The notes beneath the pieces are model-generated. The model saw only the letters and a list, made by a program, of their open reading frames with translations. It did no database searches and was not told where the DNA came from. A program made the translations under genes and the position numbers. From Campylobacter sp. US33a (GTDB taxonomy: Bacteria; Campylobacterota; Campylobacteria; Campylobacterales; Campylobacteraceae), in the NCBI RefSeq assembly GCF_004378855.1, contig NZ_RYYL01000007.1, forward strand, positions 94,353 to 158,352: 64,000 bases of DNA, in the 5' to 3' direction. Positions 18,898-27,218 of this stretch are shown here, piece after piece. Numbering within the stretch: the first letter of the stretch is position 1; the number at the start of each line of letters is the position of its first letter.

Positions 18898-19986
18898 CAT
18901 TTTGTCTTTTTTCATCATCAAAGTCCCAAGTATAAATAATACACCAACAAGTAATTCTCGTAATATTGCGAGTTCAAACGCTATAGGACTTGAAAGCACG
19001 GGCTTAATATCCCATAACATAATAGCTAATACTATGTTAATAAACAACAAACCTGCATAAATATATGCAATAATCTTAAAAGGCTCTACTTGAGTAATTT
19101 TGCTAAGATGTAGAAAAAACAAGATTGTAGCAATATTGGCTAACACAGAAAACCACTCAAAATGCAATCCATAATAAGCAATAAGAATTGGAGGTAAAAA
19201 TGAAAGTATCCAATACAATACCAAAAGCCATTTTTTAGTATTTTTAGCAAATAAAACACAAGCTATAAGCCCAGCAATCTCTATTGGAAAGACAAAAATC
19301 CCCAAGTAATATCTAAATATAGGTAAGGCATTACACACAAACAAGATCCCAACTAAAGCAAAAAGTATTTTTACAAAAGCCAAATTGCCTTTATAGGTTT
19401 GATACTCTTTTATCTCTTTAAGCTCATAAGAAAGCTCTTTTACCTTACTCCAAGCAACGATATAAAAAATCGCACTTATAAATAGTAAAGATAATGCTAC
19501 AAATTCTAATCTATACATAATCTCATAACGAATTCTTGCAAAGAATGAAAAAGCTATCAAAAGAAAAATCGCTATAGGATAATACCAAAAAGCATAGATA
19601 AAAGTTTTTTGAGAGCTTACTCTTGCAAGCTCATAATGCAGATTTTTAAATGGTATAAAAATCGCACAAGCAAACATAAATAACAACATAATGGTATGGG
19701 GAGCAAAATACTTTATGTCTGCTAAACCAAGCTCCATAATAAAAAAGGTTACAAAAACAATAACAATACAAGCAATGATAAAAAAATTAACCAATAAATC
19801 CTTTGCACTCGAATGCTTTGCAACCCCATAAATAGCGAATAAAAAACTTGCTACAGATGCCAAGAAAAGCACACCAAAAATAAAACCCCATGTAATACCT
19901 ACAAAAAAGGCCAACAAATAAAGCCCTATACTACTTAACGCTGCCATCTTTATGAATTTAATATACTTTTGTGTATTATCTGGCAC
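18880..19986 (-). CDS. Multi-span membrane protein of unknown function, C-terminus altered
   Basis: 368 residues with about eleven hydrophobic segments and no soluble domain. I do not recognise the family. It starts at GTG 19986, chosen because AAGGAG lies 5 nt upstream. The last dozen residues (MMKKDKMSFLKM) are read out of frame from the mdaB-like remnant, so the native C-terminus was probably lost when the remnant joined. It is the last gene of the MFS, acetyltransferase, mdaB operon, 84 nt after mdaB. Function cannot be stated; a role in the same stress response is only a guess from position. Confidence 0.7.
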   Translation of the reverse strand: MPDNTQKYIKFIKMAALSSIGLYLLAFFVGITWGFIFGVLFLASVASFLFAIYGVAKHSSAKDLLVNFFIIACIVIVFVTFFIMELGLADIKYFAPHTIMLLFMFACAIFIPFKNLHYELARVSSQKTFIYAFWYYPIAIFLLIAFSFFARIRYEIMYRLEFVALSLLFISAIFYIVAWSKVKELSYELKEIKEYQTYKGNLAFVKILFALVGILFVCNALPIFRYYLGIFVFPIEIAGLIACVLFAKNTKKWLLVLYWILSFLPPILIAYYGLHFEWFSVLANIATILFFLHLSKITQVEPFKIIAYIYAGLLFINIVLAIMLWDIKPVLSSPIAFELAILRELLVGVLFILGTLMMKKDKMSFLKM

Positions 19987-20069
19987 TTTTTCTCCTTGTG
20001 AAAATATAGATTATAGCATCCTCTAAATTGATTTTAAAATATTTTTCCAAAAAGGTGGTTAATTGCCCT

Positions 20070-20654
20070 TTAGATTTGAAATACTTTTAATAAATGTTCT
20101 TTATAATCTTTGATATAATCTTGTACTTGTGGATTTTTAATCACATCATTGCAGATAAAAGTTGGTAATGCACTCATCCCCAAAAATTGATTTGCCTTGT
20201 GTAGATGTAAATACACTCCATCTACGCCCACACCTTCGAAAAATTGATCCTTTTTATTAAATGCTTCAAGCGGTGCATTCCAAGTAAGAGAAAACATATA
20301 TTTTTTATCTCTTATAAGCCCACCGCTGCCGTATTTTTTACTTGTATCTTCTCTACTTCTGCCATCATTTGCATAAAGTTTTCCATGTCCTGCAGTAAAT
20401 ACCTCATCAATGTATTTTTTCACTATCCAAGGCTCACCCATCCACCAGCTGGGCATTTGATAGATGATTGCATCGGAATTTAAGATTTTTGCGACTTCTT
20501 TTTCTATGTCATAGCCTTTATCAATATGCGTTTCATCAACATTTAATCCTAAACTTAAAAGACTTTCTTTTGCCACTTCGTGTAAGGTATCATTTAGCTT
20601 CCCACCAGAATGCCCAAAACTTTTAGCTCCATTTAATAAAAGTATATTTTTCAT
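20070..20654 (-). CDS. mdaB: MdaB-type NAD(P)H quinone reductase
   Basis: Flavodoxin-fold FAD/FMN enzyme that reduces quinones by two electrons and limits oxidative stress; homologues in Helicobacter and Campylobacter are called MdaB. The 194 residues start ILLLNGAKSFGHSGGKLN (phosphate-binding loop) and contain QMPSWWMGEPWIVKKY, a hallmark of the family, and GVYLHLHKANQFLGM. I place the start at ATG 20654 (AGGAG 5 nt upstream); an upstream ATG at 20684 would run into the preceding gene. In C. jejuni mdaB sits next to the HxlR regulator RrpA, as an HxlR gene does here. Confidence 0.93.
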   Translation of the reverse strand: MKNILLLNGAKSFGHSGGKLNDTLHEVAKESLLSLGLNVDETHIDKGYDIEKEVAKILNSDAIIYQMPSWWMGEPWIVKKYIDEVFTAGHGKLYANDGRSREDTSKKYGSGGLIRDKKYMFSLTWNAPLEAFNKKDQFFEGVGVDGVYLHLHKANQFLGMSALPTFICNDVIKNPQVQDYIKDYKEHLLKVFQI

Positions 20655-20662
20655 CTTTTCTC

Positions 20663-21097
20663 CTATAATTTTTTGATAAAACAAACAATTCTATTTGCCT
20701 CACTAAAGCCCAAAGCTTTGTGAAAACTAAGACTTTTTTGGTTTTCTAATTCACAATCACTTGCGAATTCCTTTGCACCTTGCTTTTTTGCCCATTTTTC
20801 GCAAAACTCTAATAATTCTTTAGCAAAACCGCGTTTGCGAAATTCTTCTTTTATAAAAATCCCTTCTAAATATCCTACAGGAGAGCTAGAAGATCCCTCT
20901 ACATAATCATTTCTTAAACTCACATAGGCAAAGCCTATTGCCTCTATACCCATATATTTTAGAAAAATAACAGATTTTTTATCTTCTAAAATTTCTAAAA
21001 ATTCTTGCTCCAAATCTTTTAAATTATGATTTGGCCAAAGCAAAAGGGCTAAATTTGCTATTGTTTCGTTATCATTTTTGTTAGCTTTTTTTACCAT
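20663..21097 (-). CDS. AAC(6')-I-like aminoglycoside N-acetyltransferase homologue
   Basis: GNAT-fold protein of 144 residues. It resembles the AAC(6')-Ic/Ii group along its length: ALLLWPN at the N-terminus, SLRNDYVEGSSSSPVGYLEG in the middle, the acetyl-CoA loop FRKRGFAKELL, then WAKKQGAKEFASDCELEN and FHKALGFSEANRIVCF. This is much closer than generic GNATs, from remembered AAC(6')-Ic sequence. The predicted reaction is acetylation of the 6'-amino group of aminoglycosides such as tobramycin or amikacin; true substrate and level of resistance are untested. It lies between an efflux pump and mdaB in one operon (7-8 nt gaps). Confidence 0.75.
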   Translation of the reverse strand: MVKKANKNDNETIANLALLLWPNHNLKDLEQEFLEILEDKKSVIFLKYMGIEAIGFAYVSLRNDYVEGSSSSPVGYLEGIFIKEEFRKRGFAKELLEFCEKWAKKQGAKEFASDCELENQKSLSFHKALGFSEANRIVCFIKKL

Positions 21098-21104
21098 AAT
21101 AAAC

Positions 21105-22295
21105 CTAAATTTTCAACCTTTTATCTTCTAATTTCATCCTAACCAATACCAAAATAAGCCCTAAACCCACCATGATAATAGAACTTATCGCAATATATTT
21201 AGTTTCTTTTATAGAAATGACTAAACCACAAAGAGTAGCACCCACACTGATAGAAATATTTGAAACGCTTATAAAAAGCCCGTTGGTAAAATCTTTTGCC
21301 CTAGGGAAAGGAAAAGTAATGATATAATGCATTGCATTATTCATAACTCCATTTAAAATTCCCAAAACCAAGCTCAATGTAAGCATGATTGCAAATTGCA
21401 CTGCATTTGCAAAAATCAAAGCATATATCAAAATCATCGCCATAGAAGTAAATATAAGCGTTTGATTTGAATGATTGACTAAAGTTTTACCTGCGATATT
21501 ATTGCCGATAATACTTGCAAAGCCATAAATAAAAAGCGCTAAACTAATATTTGTGAAGCTCATTTTACTTACACTAAACAAAAATTCAGAATAATAAGAA
21601 TAAAAACCCAAATACCCCGTCGAAATACAAAAAACAGCAAGCATAGAAACCCACAAAAGCGCATATCTTAGACTTAAAAGCTGTTTTCCTACCTTTATCC
21701 TACTTGTCTTTTTAAAATTAGGCATAAAAAACAAAGTAATAAAAAACGCTAAAGAATTGATCGCCACATAAAAAGCCATCGCCATTTCAAAGCTAAAATT
21801 CCCACCAAAATAGCTACTCAGTGGTACACCAAGAACCAACCCCGCACTAATAGCCATAAAAATCTTTGCAACTATATGAGGCACTTTGCTTTTATCATCT
21901 GCTAAATTTGCAGTTGTGCTAAAAGCAAGTGCTAGATAAATAGGATGAAAAAAAGCGGGGATAGCTCTTAAAATCAAATGTAACCAAAAATCATTTACAA
22001 ACATACTTGCCAAAGAGCTAAGAGAAAAAATAGCCAAACAAAAAAGCATAAGTTTTTTAGGATTAAAATTCGCACAAAGCATAGGTGCAATAGGTGCACA
22101 ACACATTACAATAAGTGCAAATATACTCACGCTCCACCCCGCATCGCTGACGCTCACGCCAAATTTCTCCGATATAAGCGGTATGATCCCCATCACCCCA
22201 AGCTCCATACTGATAAGCCCAAACACACCTAGACAAAGTGTGATTAAGATCTTGATTTGATAAGTATTGTTTATAGTTATACTTGATTGTTGCAT
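21105..22295 (-). CDS. MFS drug efflux pump, DHA1 (AraJ/PbuE-like) family
   Basis: 396 residues and twelve hydrophobic segments. TM1 region GVFGLISMELGVMGIIP and SDAGWSVSIFALIVM are typical of DHA1 sugar/drug exporters. Motif-A is degenerate (CANFNPKKLML). It is paralogous to the pump at 41309-42502, sharing long runs such as the NFNPKKLML loop and AIPAFFHPIY. First gene of the MFS, acetyltransferase, mdaB, membrane-protein operon, with a good TTGACA/TAAAAT promoter divergent from an HxlR regulator. That layout suggests drug- or electrophile-induced export; the substrate is unknown. Confidence 0.85.
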   Translation of the reverse strand: MQQSSITINNTYQIKILITLCLGVFGLISMELGVMGIIPLISEKFGVSVSDAGWSVSIFALIVMCCAPIAPMLCANFNPKKLMLFCLAIFSLSSLASMFVNDFWLHLILRAIPAFFHPIYLALAFSTTANLADDKSKVPHIVAKIFMAISAGLVLGVPLSSYFGGNFSFEMAMAFYVAINSLAFFITLFFMPNFKKTSRIKVGKQLLSLRYALLWVSMLAVFCISTGYLGFYSYYSEFLFSVSKMSFTNISLALFIYGFASIIGNNIAGKTLVNHSNQTLIFTSMAMILIYALIFANAVQFAIMLTLSLVLGILNGVMNNAMHYIITFPFPRAKDFTNGLFISVSNISISVGATLCGLVISIKETKYIAISSIIMVGLGLILVLVRMKLEDKRLKI

Positions 22296-22330
22296 TAAAA
22301 AAAACCTTTTTTCGAAAAATTAAACTCGCA

Positions 22331-22359
22331 ATTTTAATTTATGCAAGCTATAATGTCAA
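22331..22359 (-). promoter_or_regulatory. Sigma-70 promoter of the MFS-mdaB operon
   Basis: TTGACA (rc of 22354-22359), a 17-bp spacer and TAAAAT (rc of 22331-22336). The -35 box overlaps a TATAAT (22349-22354) on the + strand for the HxlR gene, so the two promoters are back to back and one bound regulator could cover both. Confidence 0.7.
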
Positions 22360-22376
22360 TACGCAAAATAAAGCTA

Positions 22377-22406
22377 GATACTATCTAAAAGTAAAGTATA
22401 AATACT
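22377..22406. promoter_or_regulatory. Candidate HxlR operator
   Basis: Two short palindromes lie between the + strand -10 and the HxlR gene: GATACTATC (22377-22385) and AGTATAAATACT (22395-22406). HxlR proteins bind such dyads near their own promoters. Binding here is inference. Confidence 0.45.
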
Positions 22407-22434
22407 AAACATATTTAAACGATTGGAGGAAAAT

Positions 22435-22785
22435 ATGCAAAATACCAAAAATTCAAGTTGTAATTATCAAGAATGTGGGTTTCACTACACACTATCGCTT
22501 ATTGCAGGTAAATACAAAATGAGTGTGCTTTATTGCCTTTACAAAGAAAGCATTGTGCGTTATAATGAGCTAAATAGAATCCTCTCTCCCATATCATTTA
22601 AAACCTTAACCAATGTCTTGCGTGGGCTAGAGAATGATGGGCTTATTATCCGTAAAGAATATCCACAAATCCCACCAAAGGTAGAATATAGCCTATCACC
22701 TAAAGGAAAAAGCTTTATTCCTATTTTAGAAGCGATGTGTAATTGGGGTGAAGAGTATAAAAGTGGCAATACTATCAAAGAATAA
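22435..22785 (+). CDS. HxlR-family transcriptional regulator (RrpA/RrpB-like)
   Basis: A 116-residue winged-helix protein. CGFHYTLSLIAGKYKMSVLYCL begins the HxlR domain, NELNRILSPISFKTLTNVLRGLE is the recognition region and SLSPKGKSFIPIL the wing and C-terminus. Cysteines C9 and C14 at the N-terminus sit where redox-sensing HxlR/DUF24 proteins (YodB, HypR) keep their sensor Cys. ATG 22435 with GGAGG upstream is the start. In C. jejuni, RrpA (next to mdaB) and RrpB are regulators of oxidative and aerobic stress; by position this is most like RrpA. It likely controls the divergent MFS-mdaB operon. Confidence 0.85.
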   Translation: MQNTKNSSCNYQECGFHYTLSLIAGKYKMSVLYCLYKESIVRYNELNRILSPISFKTLTNVLRGLENDGLIIRKEYPQIPPKVEYSLSPKGKSFIPILEAMCNWGEEYKSGNTIKE

Positions 22786-22885
22786 ACTATAGCATTTTTG
22801 TGATTTACTAAGCTCTCTTAAATTGTGCCTCCAAAAGTAGTCAGGCCTTAGTATTCAACCTCTTTCTTTGTCGCTTTTAAAATTA

Positions 22886-23518
22886 TCAAGCAACTTCTAA
22901 AGCATTAATACCCTCTTGCAAAGTTTCTATAAACTTTGATACATGATAACCATCGCAAATAGCGTGATTGACATTAATATTTAGCAAAATTTTAGAATCT
23001 TTTATTTTAGAAAGTGTAAAGATAGGTGCATAAAACTTGCTTCTATCAATTTGCAAATTAAAATCCTTAAAATCAATCCAAGGAAGCGAAGAGACAAAAA
23101 AGATGTTTGGAAGTTGATGTATCTTTGCTTGATAGCTTAGATTCTCACCAAACTCCGCTTTATCATTTAAAAAATTTTCATTAAATTTTTTAAAATCTTC
23201 ATCATACTCACTCCAAAGAGAGCTAAAAGTCTCGCTATTTTTATGAAAAATAGTATAGCTTGGGTGAGAGATTTCATAATAGCCTAAAACCCCATCTTTA
23301 CAATCAATTCTAAACTCTACTATCTCATTCACACTCCTAGAAATACAATAAAGAATAAGATTAAAAAAGCTATATCCCTTTTGCTTTTGATTTAGTAAAT
23401 TTTGCACTTCAAGTTCCACACTTAGCGAAAAGCCACAAGGATTTGCACTAAAAAACCTAAAATGCTCCGCTCTTAAATAAGATTCAAAATCAATAGGGAT
23501 AAAATCATAATCTTTCAC
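22886..23518 (-). CDS. Chloramphenicol acetyltransferase-like protein (type A CAT family)
   Basis: 210 residues from GTG 23518, chosen because AAAGG lies 6 nt upstream and the length then matches CAT (207-219); longer frames have no ribosome site. The start FIPIDFESYLRAEHFRFF parallels the CAT N-terminus. NHAICDGYHVSKFIE holds the catalytic His and the structural Asp (H-x3-D of HHAVCDG). CAT transfers acetyl from acetyl-CoA to the 3-hydroxyl of chloramphenicol. Divergence from classic CATs is evident, so activity on the drug is not assured. It is convergent with the HxlR gene, and followed by no obvious partner. Confidence 0.8.
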   Translation of the reverse strand: MKDYDFIPIDFESYLRAEHFRFFSANPCGFSLSVELEVQNLLNQKQKGYSFFNLILYCISRSVNEIVEFRIDCKDGVLGYYEISHPSYTIFHKNSETFSSLWSEYDEDFKKFNENFLNDKAEFGENLSYQAKIHQLPNIFFVSSLPWIDFKDFNLQIDRSKFYAPIFTLSKIKDSKILLNINVNHAICDGYHVSKFIETLQEGINALEVA

Positions 23519-23664
23519 AAAATGCCTTTCATATAAATTTATATAAAGATGTATAAATAGCATATCCGCCAAACATTTTTTAGATATGAAAGTGACATCA
23601 ATGCAAGTTTGTATTAAATTATTTTGTAATAGCTTTAATTATCGTATAAGGTAAATGAATTCAA

Positions 23665-23679
23665 GGCTCCTTAAGAGCC
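23665..23679 (-). terminator. Short hairpin after the alcohol dehydrogenase gene
   Basis: GGCTC and GAGCC pair around a 5-nt loop 7 nt after the stop. The minus-strand tail TTGAATTCATTT is only moderately T-rich, so this is a weak terminator candidate. Confidence 0.45.
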
Positions 23680-23685
23680 CTAAAT

Positions 23686-24765
23686 TTACTCATCTCTCAT
23701 ATCGATCACATAGCGGAATTTTGCTTTTCCTGAAGTCAAGTTTTCATAAGCTTTATCGATGTCTTTTGAGGTGATGAGTTCAGTTTCTGGATAAATTTGA
23801 TTTTTAAGTGAAAAATCAAGCATTTCTTGAGTCTCTGCGATCCCGCCAATTAGCGAACCATAGACTTTTTTACCTGCTTTATGCACAAAGGTTGTTACGC
23901 TAATACTTGGAGCAACTTCGTGAGGTGGTAAGCCTACTATTGCCATTTCACCGCCAAATTTAAGCAAATCCATATAAGCACTTGGATCATAAGGAGTTGG
24001 AATTGTTGAGATGATAAGATCAAAGCGTTCTTTTACGGCGTTTTTGTCTGTGCTTGTGTAAAAAGAACTAACTCTCATAGCCAAAGCATCGGCTTTTTTG
24101 TTTTCATTTCTAGCAAAAACACTTACTTTTGCACCCATTTTCACAGCGTATTTAACCGCCATCATTCCAAGTCCGCCAAAACCTGCCACTGCGACACTTG
24201 AGCCTTCTTTAATGTTTGAAAATTTAAGCGGCGAATAAGTCGTAATGCCTGCACAAAGTAGGGGTGCAACTTTTTCCATCGGTGCATCTTTTGGCACACA
24301 AACAGCGAATTTCTCGCTTACGACTATGTTATTTGAGTAGCCTCCATAAGTGTTTTCGTTGCCATGAAAAATATCGCAACTATTGTAAGTATAGATGGTT
24401 TGTCCTTTTTCGCAAAATTGCTCTTGTGATTTTTTGCACGCTTCACATTCTCCGCACGAATTTACCATGCATCCAACCCCAGCGTAATCGCCCACTTTAA
24501 ATTTGCTTACATTTTTACCTACAGCGATGACTTCACCGGCTATCTCATGCCCTGGCACACAAGGATAAGTAGCTTCTCCCCATTCGCTTCTTGCAGTGTG
24601 TATATCGCTATGACAAATCCCTGCGTATAAAATTTTAATCAAAATATCATTATCGCCTATGGCATGACGAGTGAATTCAAAAGGTGTAAATTTCGCATCT
24701 TTACTAAGCATGGCATAGCCTTTACTTTTAATGCGACCATTTTCTAAAAAGATTTTAGAATCCAT
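23686..24765 (-). CDS. Zinc-dependent alcohol dehydrogenase (YahK/cinnamyl-type)
   Basis: Medium-chain dehydrogenase of 359 residues that reduces aldehydes or oxidises alcohols with NADP(H). Catalytic zinc ligands: Cys in ICHSD and His-Glu in GHE; structural zinc cysteines in GVGCMVNSCGECEACKKSQ and the following QFC. The Rossmann loop is GFGGLGMMAVKYA; the SVFARN at the end of beta-2 suits NADPH. By type and place beside a type I restriction locus it matches C. jejuni Cj1548c. Its promoter has a 19-bp spacer shared with two other operons of the window, which points to MerR-family activation by aldehydes or electrophiles. Confidence 0.92.
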   Translation of the reverse strand: MDSKIFLENGRIKSKGYAMLSKDAKFTPFEFTRHAIGDNDILIKILYAGICHSDIHTARSEWGEATYPCVPGHEIAGEVIAVGKNVSKFKVGDYAGVGCMVNSCGECEACKKSQEQFCEKGQTIYTYNSCDIFHGNENTYGGYSNNIVVSEKFAVCVPKDAPMEKVAPLLCAGITTYSPLKFSNIKEGSSVAVAGFGGLGMMAVKYAVKMGAKVSVFARNENKKADALAMRVSSFYTSTDKNAVKERFDLIISTIPTPYDPSAYMDLLKFGGEMAIVGLPPHEVAPSISVTTFVHKAGKKVYGSLIGGIAETQEMLDFSLKNQIYPETELITSKDIDKAYENLTSGKAKFRYVIDMRDE

Positions 24766-24793
24766 TTTTCTCTCCTTGTTTTTGATTTTTATA

Positions 24794-24824
24794 ATTATAA
24801 AGCATTAGAGTAGCTATAAGTCAA
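24794..24824 (-). promoter_or_regulatory. MerR-type promoter of the alcohol dehydrogenase gene
   Basis: TTGACT (rc of 24819-24824), a 19-bp spacer with dyad parts TATAGCTACTCTA, and a perfect TATAAT (rc of 24794-24799). Overlong 19-bp spacers with a centred dyad are the hallmark of promoters activated by MerR-family proteins. Two near-identical copies are at 40216 and 42532. Confidence 0.75.
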
Positions 24825-24863
24825 GAGGAAAGTTTAAATTTTTAGAAATTTTAGTATAAATGC

Positions 24864-24869
24864 TATAAT
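24864..24869 (+). promoter_or_regulatory. -10 box (TATAAT) of the type I restriction operon
   Basis: A perfect TATAAT, 29 nt before the hsdR ATG, which itself has GAGG upstream. It is divergent from the alcohol dehydrogenase promoter 40 bp away. Confidence 0.6.
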
Positions 24870-24898
24870 ATTAACTATTTATTTTATTTGAGGTAAAA

Positions 24899-27215
24899 AT
24901 GCAAGATTTATATTCAGAAGATGATACAAGGGTTAAGCTTATAGATGCAAAGCTTTATGCTAGTTCTTGGAAAGAAGAAAATATCATAAGAAATTATTAT
25001 TTTACCGATGGGCGTAAGCTTATAGGAAATAAAAGAGGCGAAAGAAAATTTGCAGATTATTTGCTTAAATTTCAAAATAACAATCTTGCCATCATAGAAG
25101 TCAAAAAACAAAGCAAAGATGTTTTAGATGGCTTATCTCAAGGTATAGAATACGCTAAAACTTTAAATGTGCCTTTTGTTTATAGCACTAATGGCGATAA
25201 AATTTATGAGTATGATTTAAGGGTTTCAAGGGGCGAGTATATAGAAAATTTTCCAAGCCCTAGCGAACTTTTTGCAAGAATTTATGGGAATTTAAAAGAA
25301 TGGCAATACAAACTTTTAACTCAAAGAGAACTATATATACCTCAAAAAAAACTAAGATATTATCAAAAGATCGCAGTTGATAAAGTCATAGAAGCTTTAA
25401 TCAATAATAAAAATAGAATTTTACTTACCCTTGCTACTGGCACAGGTAAAACAACCATAGCTTTTGTTTTGTGCTATCGCTTGCTTGAAGCAAGATGGAA
25501 TAAAGAAAACAAAGATCAAAAACCAAAGATATTGTTTTTATGCAATAGAGTGAGCTTAAGAGATCAGGCTTTGGGAGAATTTAACGCAGTAGAAAGCGAT
25601 TGTAAAATAATCAGCGCAGAAGAGATTAGAAAAAATGATGGAAAAATCATCACCAACGCAAATGTTTTCTTTGGAATTTATCAAAGTCTGGCTGCAAATT
25701 CTAAAGATCAAGAAAATACCCAAGAAGAGCAAGAGAGTAAGTTTTACTTACAATATCCAAAAGATTTTTTTGATCTTGTTATTATCGATGAGTGTCACAG
25801 AGGCGGGGCAAATGAAGAAGGAAGCTGGGTGTGTGCTAGAACACTTTTCATCAGCTACTCATTTAGGACTTACTGCCACACCTAAAAAGAGTGATAATGT
25901 AGACACTTACAGGTATTTTGGTGAAAGTGCGTATGAGTATAGTCTAAAAGAGGGTATAGAAGATGGCTTTTTAACCCCTTATAAAATAAAACGCATCACC
26001 ACCACACTTAGCGAAGGCTATGTGTACAATCCTGATGATATCATAGAAGGAGAGTTAGAAAAAGGCTTTTATAAAATGGGTGAATTTGAAAGAAATATCC
26101 ATATACCTCAATATAATGATTTTCTAGCTAAAGAAATTTTAAAACTTATAGATCCTATGGATAAAACCATCATCTTTTGTGCCAATCAAGCTCATGCAAG
26201 CGATATAAAAAGGGCTATTGATAAATTTAAAAGTATTAAAAGAGATGATTATTGTGTAAGGGTTACAAGCGATGAGGGTAAGATAGGACTTGAGTATTTA
26301 AAACAATTTCAAGATAACGATAAAAGCTATCCTGTAATCCTTACAAGCTCTAAAATGCTAACCACAGGCGTAGATGCTAGAAATGTACGCAACATAGTGC
26401 TTTTAGCAAATATAGGCTCTATCATAGAATTTAAACAAATCATAGGGCGAGGCACTAGAGTGTATGAAGGAAAAGACTTTTTTACCATCATAGATTTTAT
26501 GGGTGTAACAAGACTATTTTATGATCCAAAATGGGATGGCGAGCAAATCAAAGATGAAGATAAAGAAGATAAAAGCGAAATTTGGGGCAAGCAAAATAAA
26601 AAAGAATCAGATAAAACAAAAGAAATAGAAAGCAAAAAAGTAATCATCGTGCATTTAAAAGGCACAAAAGTAAAAGTGCTTGACATAAATACAAGCTATC
26701 TAGGAAGTAGTGGCAAACCGCTTAGTACTAAAGAATTTTTAGAATTTTTGATAGGCAAGCTAGCAGAATACTACGACGATGAAGTAAAACTTCGTGAAAT
26801 TTGGAGCAAGCAAGAAACTAGGCTAAATTTCTTAAAAACCCTTGAAAAAGATGGAGTGGATGAAAATGCCTTGAAAGATTTGGGTGAAATTTTTGATAAA
26901 AAGGATTGTGATATATATGATGTTTTGGCGCATTTGAGTTTTAATGCCAAGATCAAAACAAGACAAGAACGCGTTTTGCAAGTAGAAAGGGGTGAATTTT
27001 TAAAACGCTTCCAAAAAGAAAAAGCTCTGAAATTCATAGAATTTTTACTCGGTAGATATCAACAATACGGCATACAAGAATTTGATGAAGGCTTAACCCC
27101 TTTGATAGAGCTTAGCTCTTTAGGCAATGTAAAAGAAATAGTCAGTGAATTTGGCGGAGTAGAGAATTTAATACAAAGTGTGAGTGATTTACAAAGGGAG
27201 ATTTATGCGAGGTGA
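24899..27215 (+). pseudogene. hsdR: Type I restriction enzyme R subunit, frameshifted
   Basis: HsdR is the DNA-translocating nuclease subunit. The first frame (24899-25885) has the N-terminal nuclease core (LAIIEVKKQ) and helicase motifs I (LATGTGKT) and II (DECH). The second frame carries LGLTATP, the RecA2 part with IIGRGTR, and the C-terminal domain. They break at GGGTGTGTGC (25827-25836). HsdR relatives I recall read GSW-two residues-VLE here; only 4 nt lie between W and V, so loss of 2 nt in a GT run is the simplest cause. Repaired, it would be about 771 residues. Restriction is probably off unless it is a read error or reversible. Confidence 0.85.
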
Positions 27216-27218
27216 AAA

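Noticed and set aside
20070..20684. mdaB starting at 20684
   Set aside because: It would overlap the acetyltransferase gene and add ten residues before the flavodoxin strand; AGGAG favours 20654.
22886..23572. CAT-like gene starting at TTG 23572
   Set aside because: The additional 18 residues have no family counterpart and no ribosome site; GTG 23518 fits both.
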